Positions 48,826 to 59,466 of a DNA stretch of 64,000 nt are shown in pieces (the stretch's first letter is position 1; every line of letters begins with the position of its first letter). Source of the stretch: Mangifera indica (taxonomy: Eukaryota; Streptophyta; Magnoliopsida; Sapindales; Anacardiaceae); contig NC_058156.1 of NCBI RefSeq assembly GCF_011075055.1, positions 5,952,001 to 6,016,000 on the forward strand, written 5' to 3'. Both the position numbers and the translations under genes were made by a program. A model generated the notes under the pieces. The model saw nothing but the letters and a program-made list of their open reading frames with translations, was not told the origin of the DNA and searched no databases.

Positions 48826-50601
48826 TATGTCATGTTTTAATACTAAGAATAATTAGCATTTCTTTATCTATTTCTATGTGTGTATGTGTGTATATATGTG
48901 TTTAAGGTACAAATGTGACAAAAGGATAACAGGTAGTTTGATCATGACTTTATAAGCATATATAATAACCAATCTAGAAACATCATTAACTTTAGCATTA
49001 TCCTGGCTAAGGAATAAATAATGTGATAAGACTATCATTGTGTTGAATAACCATATTAGAAATAGTGATAGATCTCATTGTCAAGGTTATTTATGACAAC
49101 ATGATATAATACACGGATGCATGTTAACTGCATGTTCACCAGACTAACCACTAAAGGATTTCATATAGATGGTAACTCTAATGTTTATGGAATAGGTCCT
49201 TTAATAAATGATGGTATATGTAATCTTTAGACTTGAGATTGTTAAAATGTCTCATGCACCAATTGACCTAGTTTGACAGTAGTCTAACATAACCTTTTTG
49301 TTAAGACTATTAATGCAATAATTGTTAACTATATTGAAAAGTGTATCAAAGCTATGGTGGATCGAAATAAGATTCATCACTCCTAAGTAAAGAAGAAGAT
49401 ATATTAGGGCGGTATTTGATAGATGACTATGTCTAATTAAATCTATAGTCATAGTGGGAGGGTTGACGCCCAAGTCAAATAATATCTAGTTATTACTTCG
49501 GAAGTCAAAAGTCAAGTGCATCTAAGGTTGACATTGTTTTCATGTCTTAACCTTGATGAGATATCAACATGGTAAAAAGATTTGATTACACTATAAACAT
49601 ACCTTTGAAAGGTATAATTAGTTTAACGGTGATTTAGTATTTATTAGAAGACCATGATATCTTACTAGAGGTTACTCATTGTTCGTGAATAAAGGATGAT
49701 TAGTTGTAAATTAATCACAATTTTATTTATTATCAACTAAATAGAGAGCCTATAAGTCATACATAATAAAAGACAGTCCACTAAAACTAAGAAAGTTTGA
49801 TTTAATTATATATAAAGTGAATCACATAGGGTTTACCTGTTTGGTTCTATTGCCAATTTTAATTATAGTTATAAAGACCAACTTAAAATTAGTATCAAAG
49901 CCTAAAGGTTCCTGATATTATACATACAATCCACTTTGGATATTTTTTTTATTTGTTTTTTATCACATGATTATAAATAATTTGTTGATAATCATGTTAT
50001 ATAATTCGATTTGTTCAATACAGTGTTTTGACTCTAGGTCATTAATTTAAATGTGTATTTTTTGAATTTTTATATGATAATCTATAGCCCACAAGAATTC
50101 TACTCAAGATACACCTCCAAGTAAGCTTAAGATGCCCACTAGCAATCAAATGTTTCCTATCTAATACTTTGCTAGAAAAAATAAAGTCTCCTTAGATCGA
50201 GATAAACATTGCACTCCTGTCAAAGAAAAATATCATCTAAAATCTTTACAAATATTCTTATATCATACATAAAATAGGAAGATATTTTCACATACCTAAC
50301 TAGTATTTCTCTAATATTTATAATATTCATTTTTGTTTAGATTGAAATGAGAATGTATTTATTATAATCTAAAAAAATTGGAATCTTAAACTTGTCAGTT
50401 TGTAATTTTCCCTCTAGAAATCCTATAAATATACAAAGAAATGAGAGAAGGGAGCATGAGAGTTCATTCTAGACATTGAGTTATCATAACATTTTTGTTG
50501 TAATATCCATGATCTACTCAGCTAATTGAAACGTCTATGTTTATAATATAGTTAATGATTATAAATCATGTATTTTTGCTTCTTTTCTTGATTTTATAAA
50601 T
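48826..50601. other. Unclassified decayed retroelement sequence, no gene
   Basis: No open frame or domain is recognisable. A GT/AT microsatellite lies at 48876-48900. TTAGTATCAAAGCC near 49889 resembles a tRNA-Met primer site, and CCTATAAATATA near 50422 resembles a TATA box. Both are isolated and no LTR pair was found. Confidence 0.4.
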
Positions 50602-50690
50602 GGGAAATTAATTAATTTGACTAAACTTGCTGGATCAAAAGCGAATTTGCCTAAACTTTTTGAATGTAAACGAAAATACCCTATTTCATT
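50602..50690 (+). repeat. Left terminal inverted repeat of the MULE
   Basis: Words GGGAAATTAATTAATT, AATTTGCCTAAACTTTT, and later GTGAAGACAAAA recur in the same order at 63511-63612. The reverse of the first part is at about 58085-58168. Confidence 0.7.
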
Positions 50691-50844
50691 GTGAAGACAA
50701 AACTGCCCTTTTTGAAAAAAACGAAGAAAAAGAATGAAATTTCCTTTCTAGCCACATGAAAACGCATATTCGGACGCACAATTTTGTAGACACATGACTA
50801 ATTTTCTCAAGCAAATTTGGCGACCTTTTAGGTGATCAAAATGG

Positions 50845-52269
50845 ATGAAAAGGTTAGTAAAACAATCCTTGTCATATTTTTATGCATTTTAGTATAAGAT
50901 CGAGTCGATTGGATATAGTGTTTGGGTGTTTAGACTTAGGGTATAGATATGAAATATTTGATGAAATTGCTTGATTTATTAGTGTTTTGGTTTAATTTTC
51001 TTAAGACTTTTGCATTAGATTAGATGTAGAGTTGATTATTGATGAAACGAAGTTTGAGTGGTGAAATCTCACCATACAAATTCGATTGTCACTACGTAAA
51101 GTTTTTGTTCATCATACAAATTCGTGTGGTGAGATTTCTTGGAGATAAGGATGTATCGTGCATTTTTCAAATTCTTTGGACCACACGAATTTGTATGGTC
51201 GAGGACTAAAATATGAGTTTGTAAACAACAAATCGTGTGGTGGACCAAAATAGGCTGACACATGAATTAGTGTCATAAGGGGGGGAAATTGTGGTTTTTT
51301 GAAGTTTCCCTACCACACGAATTTGCATAATGGGTGTTAGGGCAGAATGATATTTTTAAATTATGGGTGTTTTCTGATATTTTCCATTTGAGGGAGCAAA
51401 TTGAAAATTTTCCATTTTATGGTTTTTTTTTTTAAGTGTAAAATTCAAATTTATGATCCGTTTTTTAGAATAATGTATCTATATTAAGAATTGACTTTTT
51501 TTTAATATAAAATTGATATAATTGTAATTTTATTATTTTACAAAGAGCTTCGCTAAAGAGAAAAAAGGATGATAAAAAGGGTGAAATAAGATTTCCTATC
51601 GAAAAACACTTTAAAGCTCAAGTTACTACATATGGGTATAGAGATATGGGAGCTATGATTAAGAAAATATTGATAGAAAGGCAATTAAAAATGTTTCAGC
51701 GTACCTATTTTGGGCACTTCCTTGACCTTAAGGATAGCCGATTCAGTAAAATGTTAGTGTACTCCTTTATCCTAAGAAAGATAAATAGGGTGAACCTGAG
51801 TAATGAGTATTGGTTTAGAGTTAATGAGGCTGATGTCAGATTTAGCCTGTACAAGTTTACCATTATGATAGGTCTTCAATTTAGTTGATTGTTGGATATT
51901 AATATGTATCTTCTATCAAAAGCCATATAGAGAATCCAACATACATATTTCCACGGGTATAAGTTAGTTACGTACGTCAAGCTAAGTAACACTTTCTAAT
52001 AGAGGCCTTTAGAGGAGGATGACAATGCCATCAAGCATATATCATCGAAGTCTCTTCTTATACCCTCTGCCACCAAGTGCACGTCAGATGATCCTTACAC
52101 CATTGGACAGGGTTTTTTCATGCATTACTTTAATGTTGCATTGGCTCAATGGGGCAATCTTATCTTAGATCGGATGACTCTTATAGAGGATAAGATTATT
52201 TATATGAAGGATAAGATGACACATATAGAGGACACACTGACTCATCTCTACACAGATACTATTGTACAG
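50845..52269 (+). pseudogene. DUF1985 part of the MULE-borne peptidase gene
   Basis: A start ATGAAAAG (50845-50852) ends at a donor GTTAGT. Joined to the acceptor ACAAAG at 51545, it continues in frame as M-K-R-A-S-L-K-R-K-K into the DUF1985 domain. The domain reads FGHFLDLKDSRFSKMLVYSFILRKI, NEYWFRVNEADVRFSLYKF and IMIGL (51706-51880). A stop at 51886 and later frameshifts break it. A further open stretch (about 52088-52269) ends in a heptad-like coiled coil (MTLIEDKI, MKDKMTHIEDTLTHL) and a donor CAG|GTAAAA. DUF1985 is a plant domain often joined to Ulp1 peptidases inside MULEs; its function is not known. Confidence 0.75.
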
Positions 52270-52519
52270 GTAAAAAAGTTAATGAAAATTTATTAGACAC
52301 TTTAATTTAATATACAAACATGTAAACTCTACAATAATTGTATATGTTGTTATAGTCTCCTTATGATGATAATGATGGATCGTTAAGGCAGGTCTCATTT
52401 TCACTTCTCCATCTATATTTGAGATAAGTACTAAACTGCTAAAGTATCTTAGAGGTGATATTTCAAAAATACTTTGATTATCTATTAACTTATGATTATT
52501 GATATTGTCACATCGTTAG

Positions 52520-53503
52520 TTTTTTTATGAGGGACCATTAAAGGAGGATCTTATATTGACTTTTGTTCTGACAATCAAGGTAAGTACAACGTTAATTGAA
52601 TACATTATAATATTTTTTTAAACACTTTGATTAGCTAATATATTTCAATAAAATATTCGATTCCCTATTAATTTGTACATGTCAATTTTGTGACTGTGTC
52701 CCAAGGTTGATAAGTTCGTATTGAAAAAGGATCCTTATTGACATTTATTCTGACAGTCGAGATACATACAACGTCAACTGTATACATTATAAACTTTGTT
52801 AAATACTTTGATTAACCAATATAAAATGTTAATATTGTTACAAGATATTGGTGATGATGGATCATCCCATAAGAATTCCCCATCATTGCCTTCTTTGATG
52901 GTTGAGGTAAGTACAATATCATTTGTATATGTTATATTTGCATTCAACATTCGATTTTCAATTCCCTGTTAACTCATAGTTGTCAGTATTATGATAGTAC
53001 CCTGGGATGATGAGGTTGTATCAAAGGGGATCTTATATTGATATTTGTTTTTACAGTCAAGGTAAGTACAATGTTAATTAAATACATTATAATATTTGTG
53101 AAACATTTTGATTAGTTAATATATTTACAAATGTTAATATAATTACAAGATGTTGGTAATGAGGGATCATCACATGAGGGTTCCCCATTAACACCTTTGA
53201 TAGTTCAGATAAGTACAACATCGTCTATATATGTTATATTTGAATAAAAAATTCAATTCCCTATTAATTCATAAATGTCAATATTATGACAATGCCCCAA
53301 GGTTGATGAGACCACCTTGAGGGAGGATCCCATATTAACATCTTTTCTGACAGTCAAGGTACATACAACGTCAACTATATACATTGTAATATTTGTTAAA
53401 CACTTTGATTAACTAATATAAAATCTTAATATTGTTATAGAACATTGGCGATGATGGGTCATCCCATGAGGATTCCCCATTATCACCTTCTTTAATTGTT
53501 AAG
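52520..53503 (+). repeat. Tandem array of two alternating small exons, period ~298 bp
   Basis: Exon type B (57 nt, coding VDETTLREDPILTSFLTVK in the best copy) ends at 52579, 52761, 53061 and 53358. Exon type A (59-63 nt, coding IGDDGSSHEDSPLSP in the best copy) ends at 53208, 52906 and 53503. Most copies stand between an AG and a GTAAGT or GTACAT. Donors after 52761 and 53208 have decayed to AT. The intron sequences are also copied. Order is B, then B-A three times. Both full exon lengths are multiples of three, so added copies would keep the frame. Confidence 0.72.
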
Positions 53504-54419
53504 GTAAGTACTCAGTGATTTGATTAGTTCATAAGTGAATCATATGTGGTTATTCACTTTTTGTCTATCATTATAACATGATATCCGATTATTTTATCTC
53601 AACACCCTACGTAAGGGTAAAAAGGTGATTGATATTGCTTATCAGGTAACAAGTTGATTAACATTGCCTCTCAAGTAACGAATTGATTAACATTACCGCT
53701 TAAAGGAATGATGTGATTCAGATCTTACCATAATAGGAGATAGTTCAGGTATACAAATTTCATTAAGGCTTTCATTATATATTAAATAAATGAATAGTAC
53801 ATTATTTTTTTTTTTTATGTATTTAACACTAGTCAGTCCAAAAGTCTGATATAGCTAATTTGACCTCTTTTGAGAATTTTCCAGTCATAACTCTTGCTTT
53901 ATAGAAGCTATTTAAATAGATTTAGAAATCTCACGAGTTAGTATAATTTTAAATGGCATATTATTTGTTTTTGTATAATAGTTTTGCTTATTCGTAGCTC
54001 ATACATAAATCCGTTGAAACCAAGGGTCCAATGGATGAAGTCTGTTGTGCAGTTTCGAGGATTGAACATAAGGAAAATTTCAAGAAATGATATAATGAAC
54101 CTAACCTCTTTAAAAAAAGAGAGAGATGTACAACATAGGGATAAAGAGCAAAATTGTCTTTTGGGGTATAGTGATGGACACATCTTGATAGCTATCTGAC
54201 GAGGTGAATTCACTTCATCAATTAATTTAGTTTTTTAATATATAATGTCATTGAGATGTGTGATCATGTTATATTATCCGTATTTACAACACATGAATTT
54301 TTTTTTTTTGGATTATTACATTGGTAACAACATGACATTATAAAGGAGTTCCATTAGAATTAGACAACAGTTCTGGTCTGTCTTGTTGCACATCTCCCTC
54401 ACAAGTATGTCGTATAGAT

Positions 54420-54940
54420 GGAAGATCAAGATAATTACAAGTTTCCTCCACTTTTCACAAGACTAGTTGATACGAATTATCCCCTTGACTTATATTTGAA
54501 ACCTTGGGGTGTGGTGGATAAGGATCGAATTCAATAATCAATTACCTTATGAGGATTAATTAATTAATAACCATTCAAGTAAAGTCTCTTAAATGTATCT
54601 TGTCAATGTAAGTAGATTTTTATCCGAATAAACTTTGACAATACACATAAGGTGGCAAGCGTTGTGGATTTTAAAGAGTGGACAACCAAAATTTATGACT
54701 CGTTACAAAGTTTTACTATTGACCTGGAGATGTTTAGTACAAAGATATTAGGGCATACTCCATGGAACGATCCATTTACATTGCATAGGGTAGTGGTTAC
54801 ACCGCAACAAATGCCCCTATCAGATAATTGTGGTGTGTTCATGTTACGCTATTTCGACTGTTTGGCGCTTGACTGACCTTTATCCTTTGAGGTCGAGGAT
54901 TAGATACACCTACGCACGTGCTTAGCCACATATTTTCAGG
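54420..54940 (+). pseudogene. Ulp1-type cysteine peptidase domain (C48 family), MULE-borne
   Basis: Readable parts are YPLDLYLKPWGVVDKDRI (54477-54530), then after about 115 bp the catalytic core. This has His (CAT at 54646, in H-K-VASVVDF), Asp in KIYDSL (54694-54705), Gln in PQQ (near 54804) and Cys in [13 protein letters not shown] (54823-54861). These are the His-Asp-Gln-Cys residues of SUMO-type peptidases. The region between the two parts is not open, and the usual Trp after His is Lys. It would remove ubiquitin-like modifiers if active; this copy is broken. The stretch 53504-54419 is AT-rich and unrecognised apart from an unassigned open frame at 53984-54199. Confidence 0.8.
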
Positions 54941-55429
54941 ATATTGATTGATTTTTATTTTATATGCATTTATATATTTATATATGTTTATTTATTTATA
55001 TGTTTTATGCGTTAGTATGTTCATATGTTTGTGTATGTATTTATATGTGTTTGTCCTTTATATAGTTACTATAACTGCTCAGTCAAGTCAATAACAAATT
55101 GTGAAAAATAGATATATGAAATCAACATTGACATATATAACAATTACAATTACAAACTTTACAAATACATTAACAAGTATAATTATAACTTTTGTAGATA
55201 AAATTAACAAGCATAATCACAAATTTTATATATAAAGTAACAAGTACAATCACAAATTTTATATATAAATGAATAAGTATAATCACAAGTGTAGTTATCT
55301 TCAGCCTTTCTTTTTAGTTGTTGAACTTGATGGTATAGATCTAAGTATTGGAACAAGACTCTTCCAATTTTGTCTTGTATGCTCAGGTTTTTGACATCAA
55401 CTACAAATCTATTGTTCAATAACATTACC

Positions 55430-57265
55430 TTATGAAGGACGTCTGTTTTTATTCGATAGATGACCCATGTGAGCACAATGGAAAAATAGTGGATGGATAA
55501 TATGTGCCTCCTTTGTATGCAACCATTTTGATTAATCCTCTAATTGATTGATAGCCTCTATGTAAACTACACAGTAAAATGTGATGTTGTAGTAAGGATG
55601 CACCCATTGAACACAAGTGATAAGGTTCATATATCTTGTTATGGAGATGACATGTGTGCAAGGAATCTATGATAGTTGAAAATTTTGACATGTACATGCT
55701 TGCTTCGCAAGGTCAACCATACTATCATATTGGCCACTACCCAAATAATTGGTGTAGATATCTACCCTTTAAGAAGGCAATATCAATACAAATTATTATG
55801 CAAATATGTCAATGGAATGCACAAATACTACAATCTAATGTTGTGTAAAAGTATTTAAATCATTCTTGCTCATTCGTTAGTGTATACGTTACAGTCCCCA
55901 AATTACAACGTACTAAATTGTAACAATACTCTAATAACAACATAAACAACTCTTCTAGTGTGGCCTTCAATGATTGAAGTGTCTAATTTCTTGCTTGTTA
56001 TGCTTGTGCATATAATATATCAATTTTATATCAGTCGGTGATGTCCACAATGATCTCCTTAGATGGATACACATGATCAATCAATATAAATCTTAACCTC
56101 AAAATTGATCTTAAAGCTCAGACCCTCACTTGCTTATAATGAGACATTATCTAATCTCTAGGACATGTGTGTTGGCTATCAAAACAATGTACTAAATTGT
56201 AACAATACTCTAATAACAACATAAACAACTCTTTTGGTGTGACTCTCAATGATTGAAGTGTCGAATTTCTTCCTTGTCATGTTTATGCATATGATATATC
56301 AATTTTATATTAGTCGACGATGTCCACAACAATCCCCTTAGATGGACACACACGATCGACCAATATAAATCTTAGCCTCAAAATTTGTCTTAAAATTTGG
56401 ACCCTCATTTGCTTATAATGAGACATTATCTAATCTCTATGACATGTGTGTTGGCTATCAAAATAATGTAGTTCAAAATTGTCACTTTCTCCAACCTTGT
56501 TAGCCTGTGCACGCCAATTACATTATTGATTACGACATTTAACATCCAATCTAATTGTATCTGACTTGTGCACTTTAAACCGATATCCTTTTTAAAAGCA
56601 TCTGAGTTATCGCATCAATGACATATTGTTTACTTAGAAATAAGGTACTAATTTTTGGATAATCACCATCTCTTTGTACTCTTCAATTTGTGGATGTAGA
56701 TGTGGATGATTGGTCATGAAATTTAGGTAACTGATAAAATGTATCAATACGAATATTCCTGACATCAAGATTTGTTTGTAGGAAACTACTTATACCTCTA
56801 CTCTCATAATTAATATGCGTCTTCTCTTTGAACTTCGATTCCCCAATGGGATTATCATGCATAAACTTTTCATCAAATTTATTCCAATCTATAAATTTTT
56901 CTTCGTTATCACGAACAAATTCTTCTACACTATACAATACATCAACCTGAACATCATTTAAATATGAGAAGTCTTTCTTAGAAAATTCTTGTTTCAGAAT
57001 GATCCTGATATTTTAAACCCATCCAAAACCAATCTCATGATTTTGTGGATAACTACTTAGCTTATCACCTTATAAACCCTTATCTGTCTATTGAACCTTA
57101 TAACTATTATCATTAAGTGTAGTTGTTATAAAAATTGAAACATATTCTTTAAAGAGGTTAGACAAACCATTAAGAACCTCAACATCTTCATCATTTGAAA
57201 TTTCAACAGGGATGCTATTGTCAAGATGTCTTAGTCTTATGCTTATATGAATGTTGTTTACCTTC
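55430..57265 (-). pseudogene. mudrA-like MULE transposase, minus strand, internally deleted
   Basis: Minus-strand reading gives an acidic N-terminal region (VEISNDEDVEVLNGLSNLF near 57215-57150; LYSVEEFVRDNEEKF at 56945-56890). The MuDR DNA-binding block follows (RFKVHKSDTIRLDVKC ... CNWRA-A near 56590-56500), then the LLEYCYNLVR...GTV block (near 55930-55880). The start of the catalytic core follows (FKYFYTTLD...CIDIAFLKGRY near 55835-55745), and then directly the SWIM zinc finger CTCQNFQ...IPCTH (near 55690-55650) and the tail W-HPYYNITFYCVVY (near 55590). Most of the DDE core between CID and SWIM is missing. Stops are frequent. It converges on the peptidase gene. Confidence 0.8.
55911..56470 (-). 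repeat. 279-bp tandem duplication inside the transposase gene
   Basis: TACTAAATTGTAACAATACT occurs at 55911 and 56190, and the following 279 bases are repeated with scattered changes. The unit covers the transposase segment from the HTC-like motif to LLEYCYNL. It is therefore a partial gene duplication and not two elements. Confidence 0.9.
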
Positions 57266-58176
57266 GATCTATATTACACTTTTCACTCACTATTTAGATT
57301 AATCTCTCGAATGTCGTGTGTTCTAAAATTTTAATCAATTTTCTATTATTGCAAACATATTTTATTGTATTGTCACCCATTTCTATCCATTCCCCTCATC
57401 CCCCTCTCTCGGTATCTAATTAAAGCATATTCTATTATTTAGATTAATCCTACAATGACGTATGAAAGTGTACAAAAATAATCAACATAAATAGCATGAC
57501 CAAAAATACTATTTAAGGATTTGTGTTACATTATTTTAATAAGTTCGAGTTTCATGATTTTATTTTTATTGTACGATTACACATTTTTCATGATTCTACT
57601 ACATATTATAACGGTTAATATACTCTAAATAATTTGATACTAATTTCAGAAAATATTACTTTACCTCGATATCATCAAATATCATTTTACCCTTAAATAT
57701 TATCTAATATCTCTAACACCCTTCATTGTAAAATATCATTTCATCATTTACTATTATAATCACAAAATACCCCCTATAATTTTCTGCTATTTTATTTTTT
57801 AGACACAATTCTAAGTTATTATATAAGACACTATATATAATTGAATTATCGATAAAAGTAATAATGTTGGAGTTATAGTATTTATAAATACTTCAATATC
57901 ACAAGCTTTTTCCTCTCGTTCGAAATCATGATCACGAACTTTTTTTTTTCTCTTGAAATCTCTTTCGAATAATGATTAAAATTGTATATGTTAAATGATA
58001 AAAGAGGAGTTATAATTTATATAAAATAAAAGAACAATAGTTTTACTTTTTTTTTTTGGATATTTAGTATACTTTCGTTTAACTCTTTTAAAATCGGAGT
58101 ATTTTTGTTTAAACCATAAAGTTATGAATAAATTTTTTAATGACCCACGAAATATAGGTAATTTAATTAATATCAC

Positions 58177-59200
58177 TTCATAAACATCAAAATCCTTTTA
58201 AATTCTAACCTTGCTTATTATTTGCCTATTTTGCACTGTATCCATTAGTTATGGATTGATTTTGGATCAACAATGGTATATATTAAACATTATATATATA
58301 TATATATATAATTTATTATATTTTTATTAAAATTATTATTTTACTGATAATATTAAATATATATATATATAATTTATTAGTCAAATTCAATTAAAAATTT
58401 TAATTAGAGTCAAGAATAAAATTATCATTATACTAATAATATTAAATATATAATTTATTATATTTCTTTTTCAAATTTTAAAAGAGTTAAACAAAAATAT
58501 ATTAAATATCCAAAGAAATATGAGGGTGAAATGAACTGGTGGCAAGTGTTGAGGCTGAAATATAATTTTTTAAAAATGAAAAACTTTTTAGTAATAGATA
58601 AATTTGTTAGTTTTTAAAATATAATAAATTATATATATTTATAATTATTATTAAAATAAAAATTCTACTTTTTAACTCTAATTAAAACTTGTGATAAAAT
58701 TTCACTCGTGCGGATGATGATACGTTGAAATTTTAGAGCACCTAGGTGGATCAAGGCTTTTCGGGGTGAAATGGACCATGAATTACGTTCGCTAAAAGGT
58801 CGATGTCAAGGAGATGGAGAGGATTTTCGGTCACTATATTTAACTCCATTTGTCAACAGACTTCCGCGCTCACCAATTTGACTTCTGTGCATAATAAATA
58901 TTCAAGCCTATTGCTTTTTATTTTTTAAGTTAAATTATAACTAAATTTATTGAATTAATTTTTATTAGATCGATATATTGTTTTTTGAAATACTTTTTAT
59001 GTAATTTTATTTATTTATTTTTTATAATACGTATAAATTCTTTTATAATTAATAAGTTTGTAAAGTAAAAGGTTAATAACAAAATAATTAAAAAAAGAAG
59101 CAACTTATTTAGAATATTTATCAAAATTATAAAAAAACACAAACATAGAAAAAAAAAATAAAAGAAGAAAGAGACTTAAGTCAGTTACACCAATCCCAAA
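58177..59200. other. AT-rich spacer with microsatellites and a small inverted repeat
   Basis: There is no gene. (TA)n runs lie at about 58290-58311 and 58357-58373. The words AATATTAAATATATA and AATTTATTATATTT recur as diverged direct copies at 58350-58465. A 40-bp segment at 58479-58520 (AAGAGTTAAACAAAAATATA...) is an inverted copy of 58050-58092, just inside the MULE right terminus. 58730-58860 is less AT-rich and may be distal promoter. Confidence 0.55.
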
Positions 59201-59276
59201 GAAGTTTGGACATCAGACGGTGTATAGAAGCAACAGCAAACTAGTAAAAGTGAAACTGGCCGTAGCCTCACACTTG

Positions 59277-59285
59277 TAGGGTTTT
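59277..59285 (+). promoter_or_regulatory. Telo-box-like element upstream of the RGG gene
   Basis: TAGGGTTTT lies about 190 bp before the start codon. AAACCCTA/TAGGGTTT boxes are common in promoters of plant translation and ribosome-related genes, which suits this gene family. Function is inferred from motif and position. Confidence 0.4.
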
Positions 59286-59385
59286 TAAGATTAGGTTTAG
59301 CTTTACTTTTGCTTCTCGGCCGCATTGGCTAGCGTTTCTCTTACTTTCCATTTTTCTTCGATTTTTCTTTTAGATCGACTCTTAC

Positions 59386-59406
59386 ATGGCGTTTGATAAT
59401 CAATAA
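59386..59406 (+). CDS. Possible short upstream ORF in the 5' leader
   Basis: ATG GCG TTT GAT AAT CAA TAA lies 60 nt before the main start. It matters only if transcription begins before 59386, which the sequence cannot show. Confidence 0.3.
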   Translation: MAFDNQ

Positions 59407-59466
59407 GGGTCCATTTTGTTCTAAGTCCAATTTTAGTCTCGGTGGTTTACACACTTACTCATAGCA

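Larger units (their letters stand above)
50602..58176. mobile_element. Degenerate ULP-carrying Mutator-like element (Kaonashi-like MULE)
   Basis: The left end GGGAAATTAATTAATTTG is a diverged copy of the end at 63511. The right end, read on the minus strand from about 58168, gives TTAATTAAATTACC and, further in, TTTAAACAAAAATACTCC. That aligns with the left-end pattern TTAATTAATT ... TTTAAACAAAAT ... CC at 63511, so the termini are inverted repeats of about 85 bp. Flanks TTTATAAAT and TTCATAAAC (7 of 9 equal) could be the 9-bp duplication of MULEs. Inside are a plus-strand DUF1985/Ulp1 gene and a convergent minus-strand mudrA-like transposase. That combination is known from ULP-carrying plant MULEs. 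Both genes are dead. Confidence 0.72.

Noticed and set aside
49252..49473. Minus-strand 73-codon frame
   Set aside because: No domain, AT-rich surroundings, and no match to the retroelement parts nearby.
50841..50844. ATG at 50841 as start of the MULE peptidase gene
   Set aside because: It puts exon 1 in the wrong phase for the 51545 acceptor; ATG 50845 fits and is conserved in the second copy.
51290..51420. Possible right terminus of a small 0.8-kb MULE (minus strand GGAAAATTTTCAATTTG...)
   Set aside because: It resembles the terminus weakly, but it falls inside the predicted intron of the peptidase gene and the end at 58085-58176 matches better. It remains a possible alternative.
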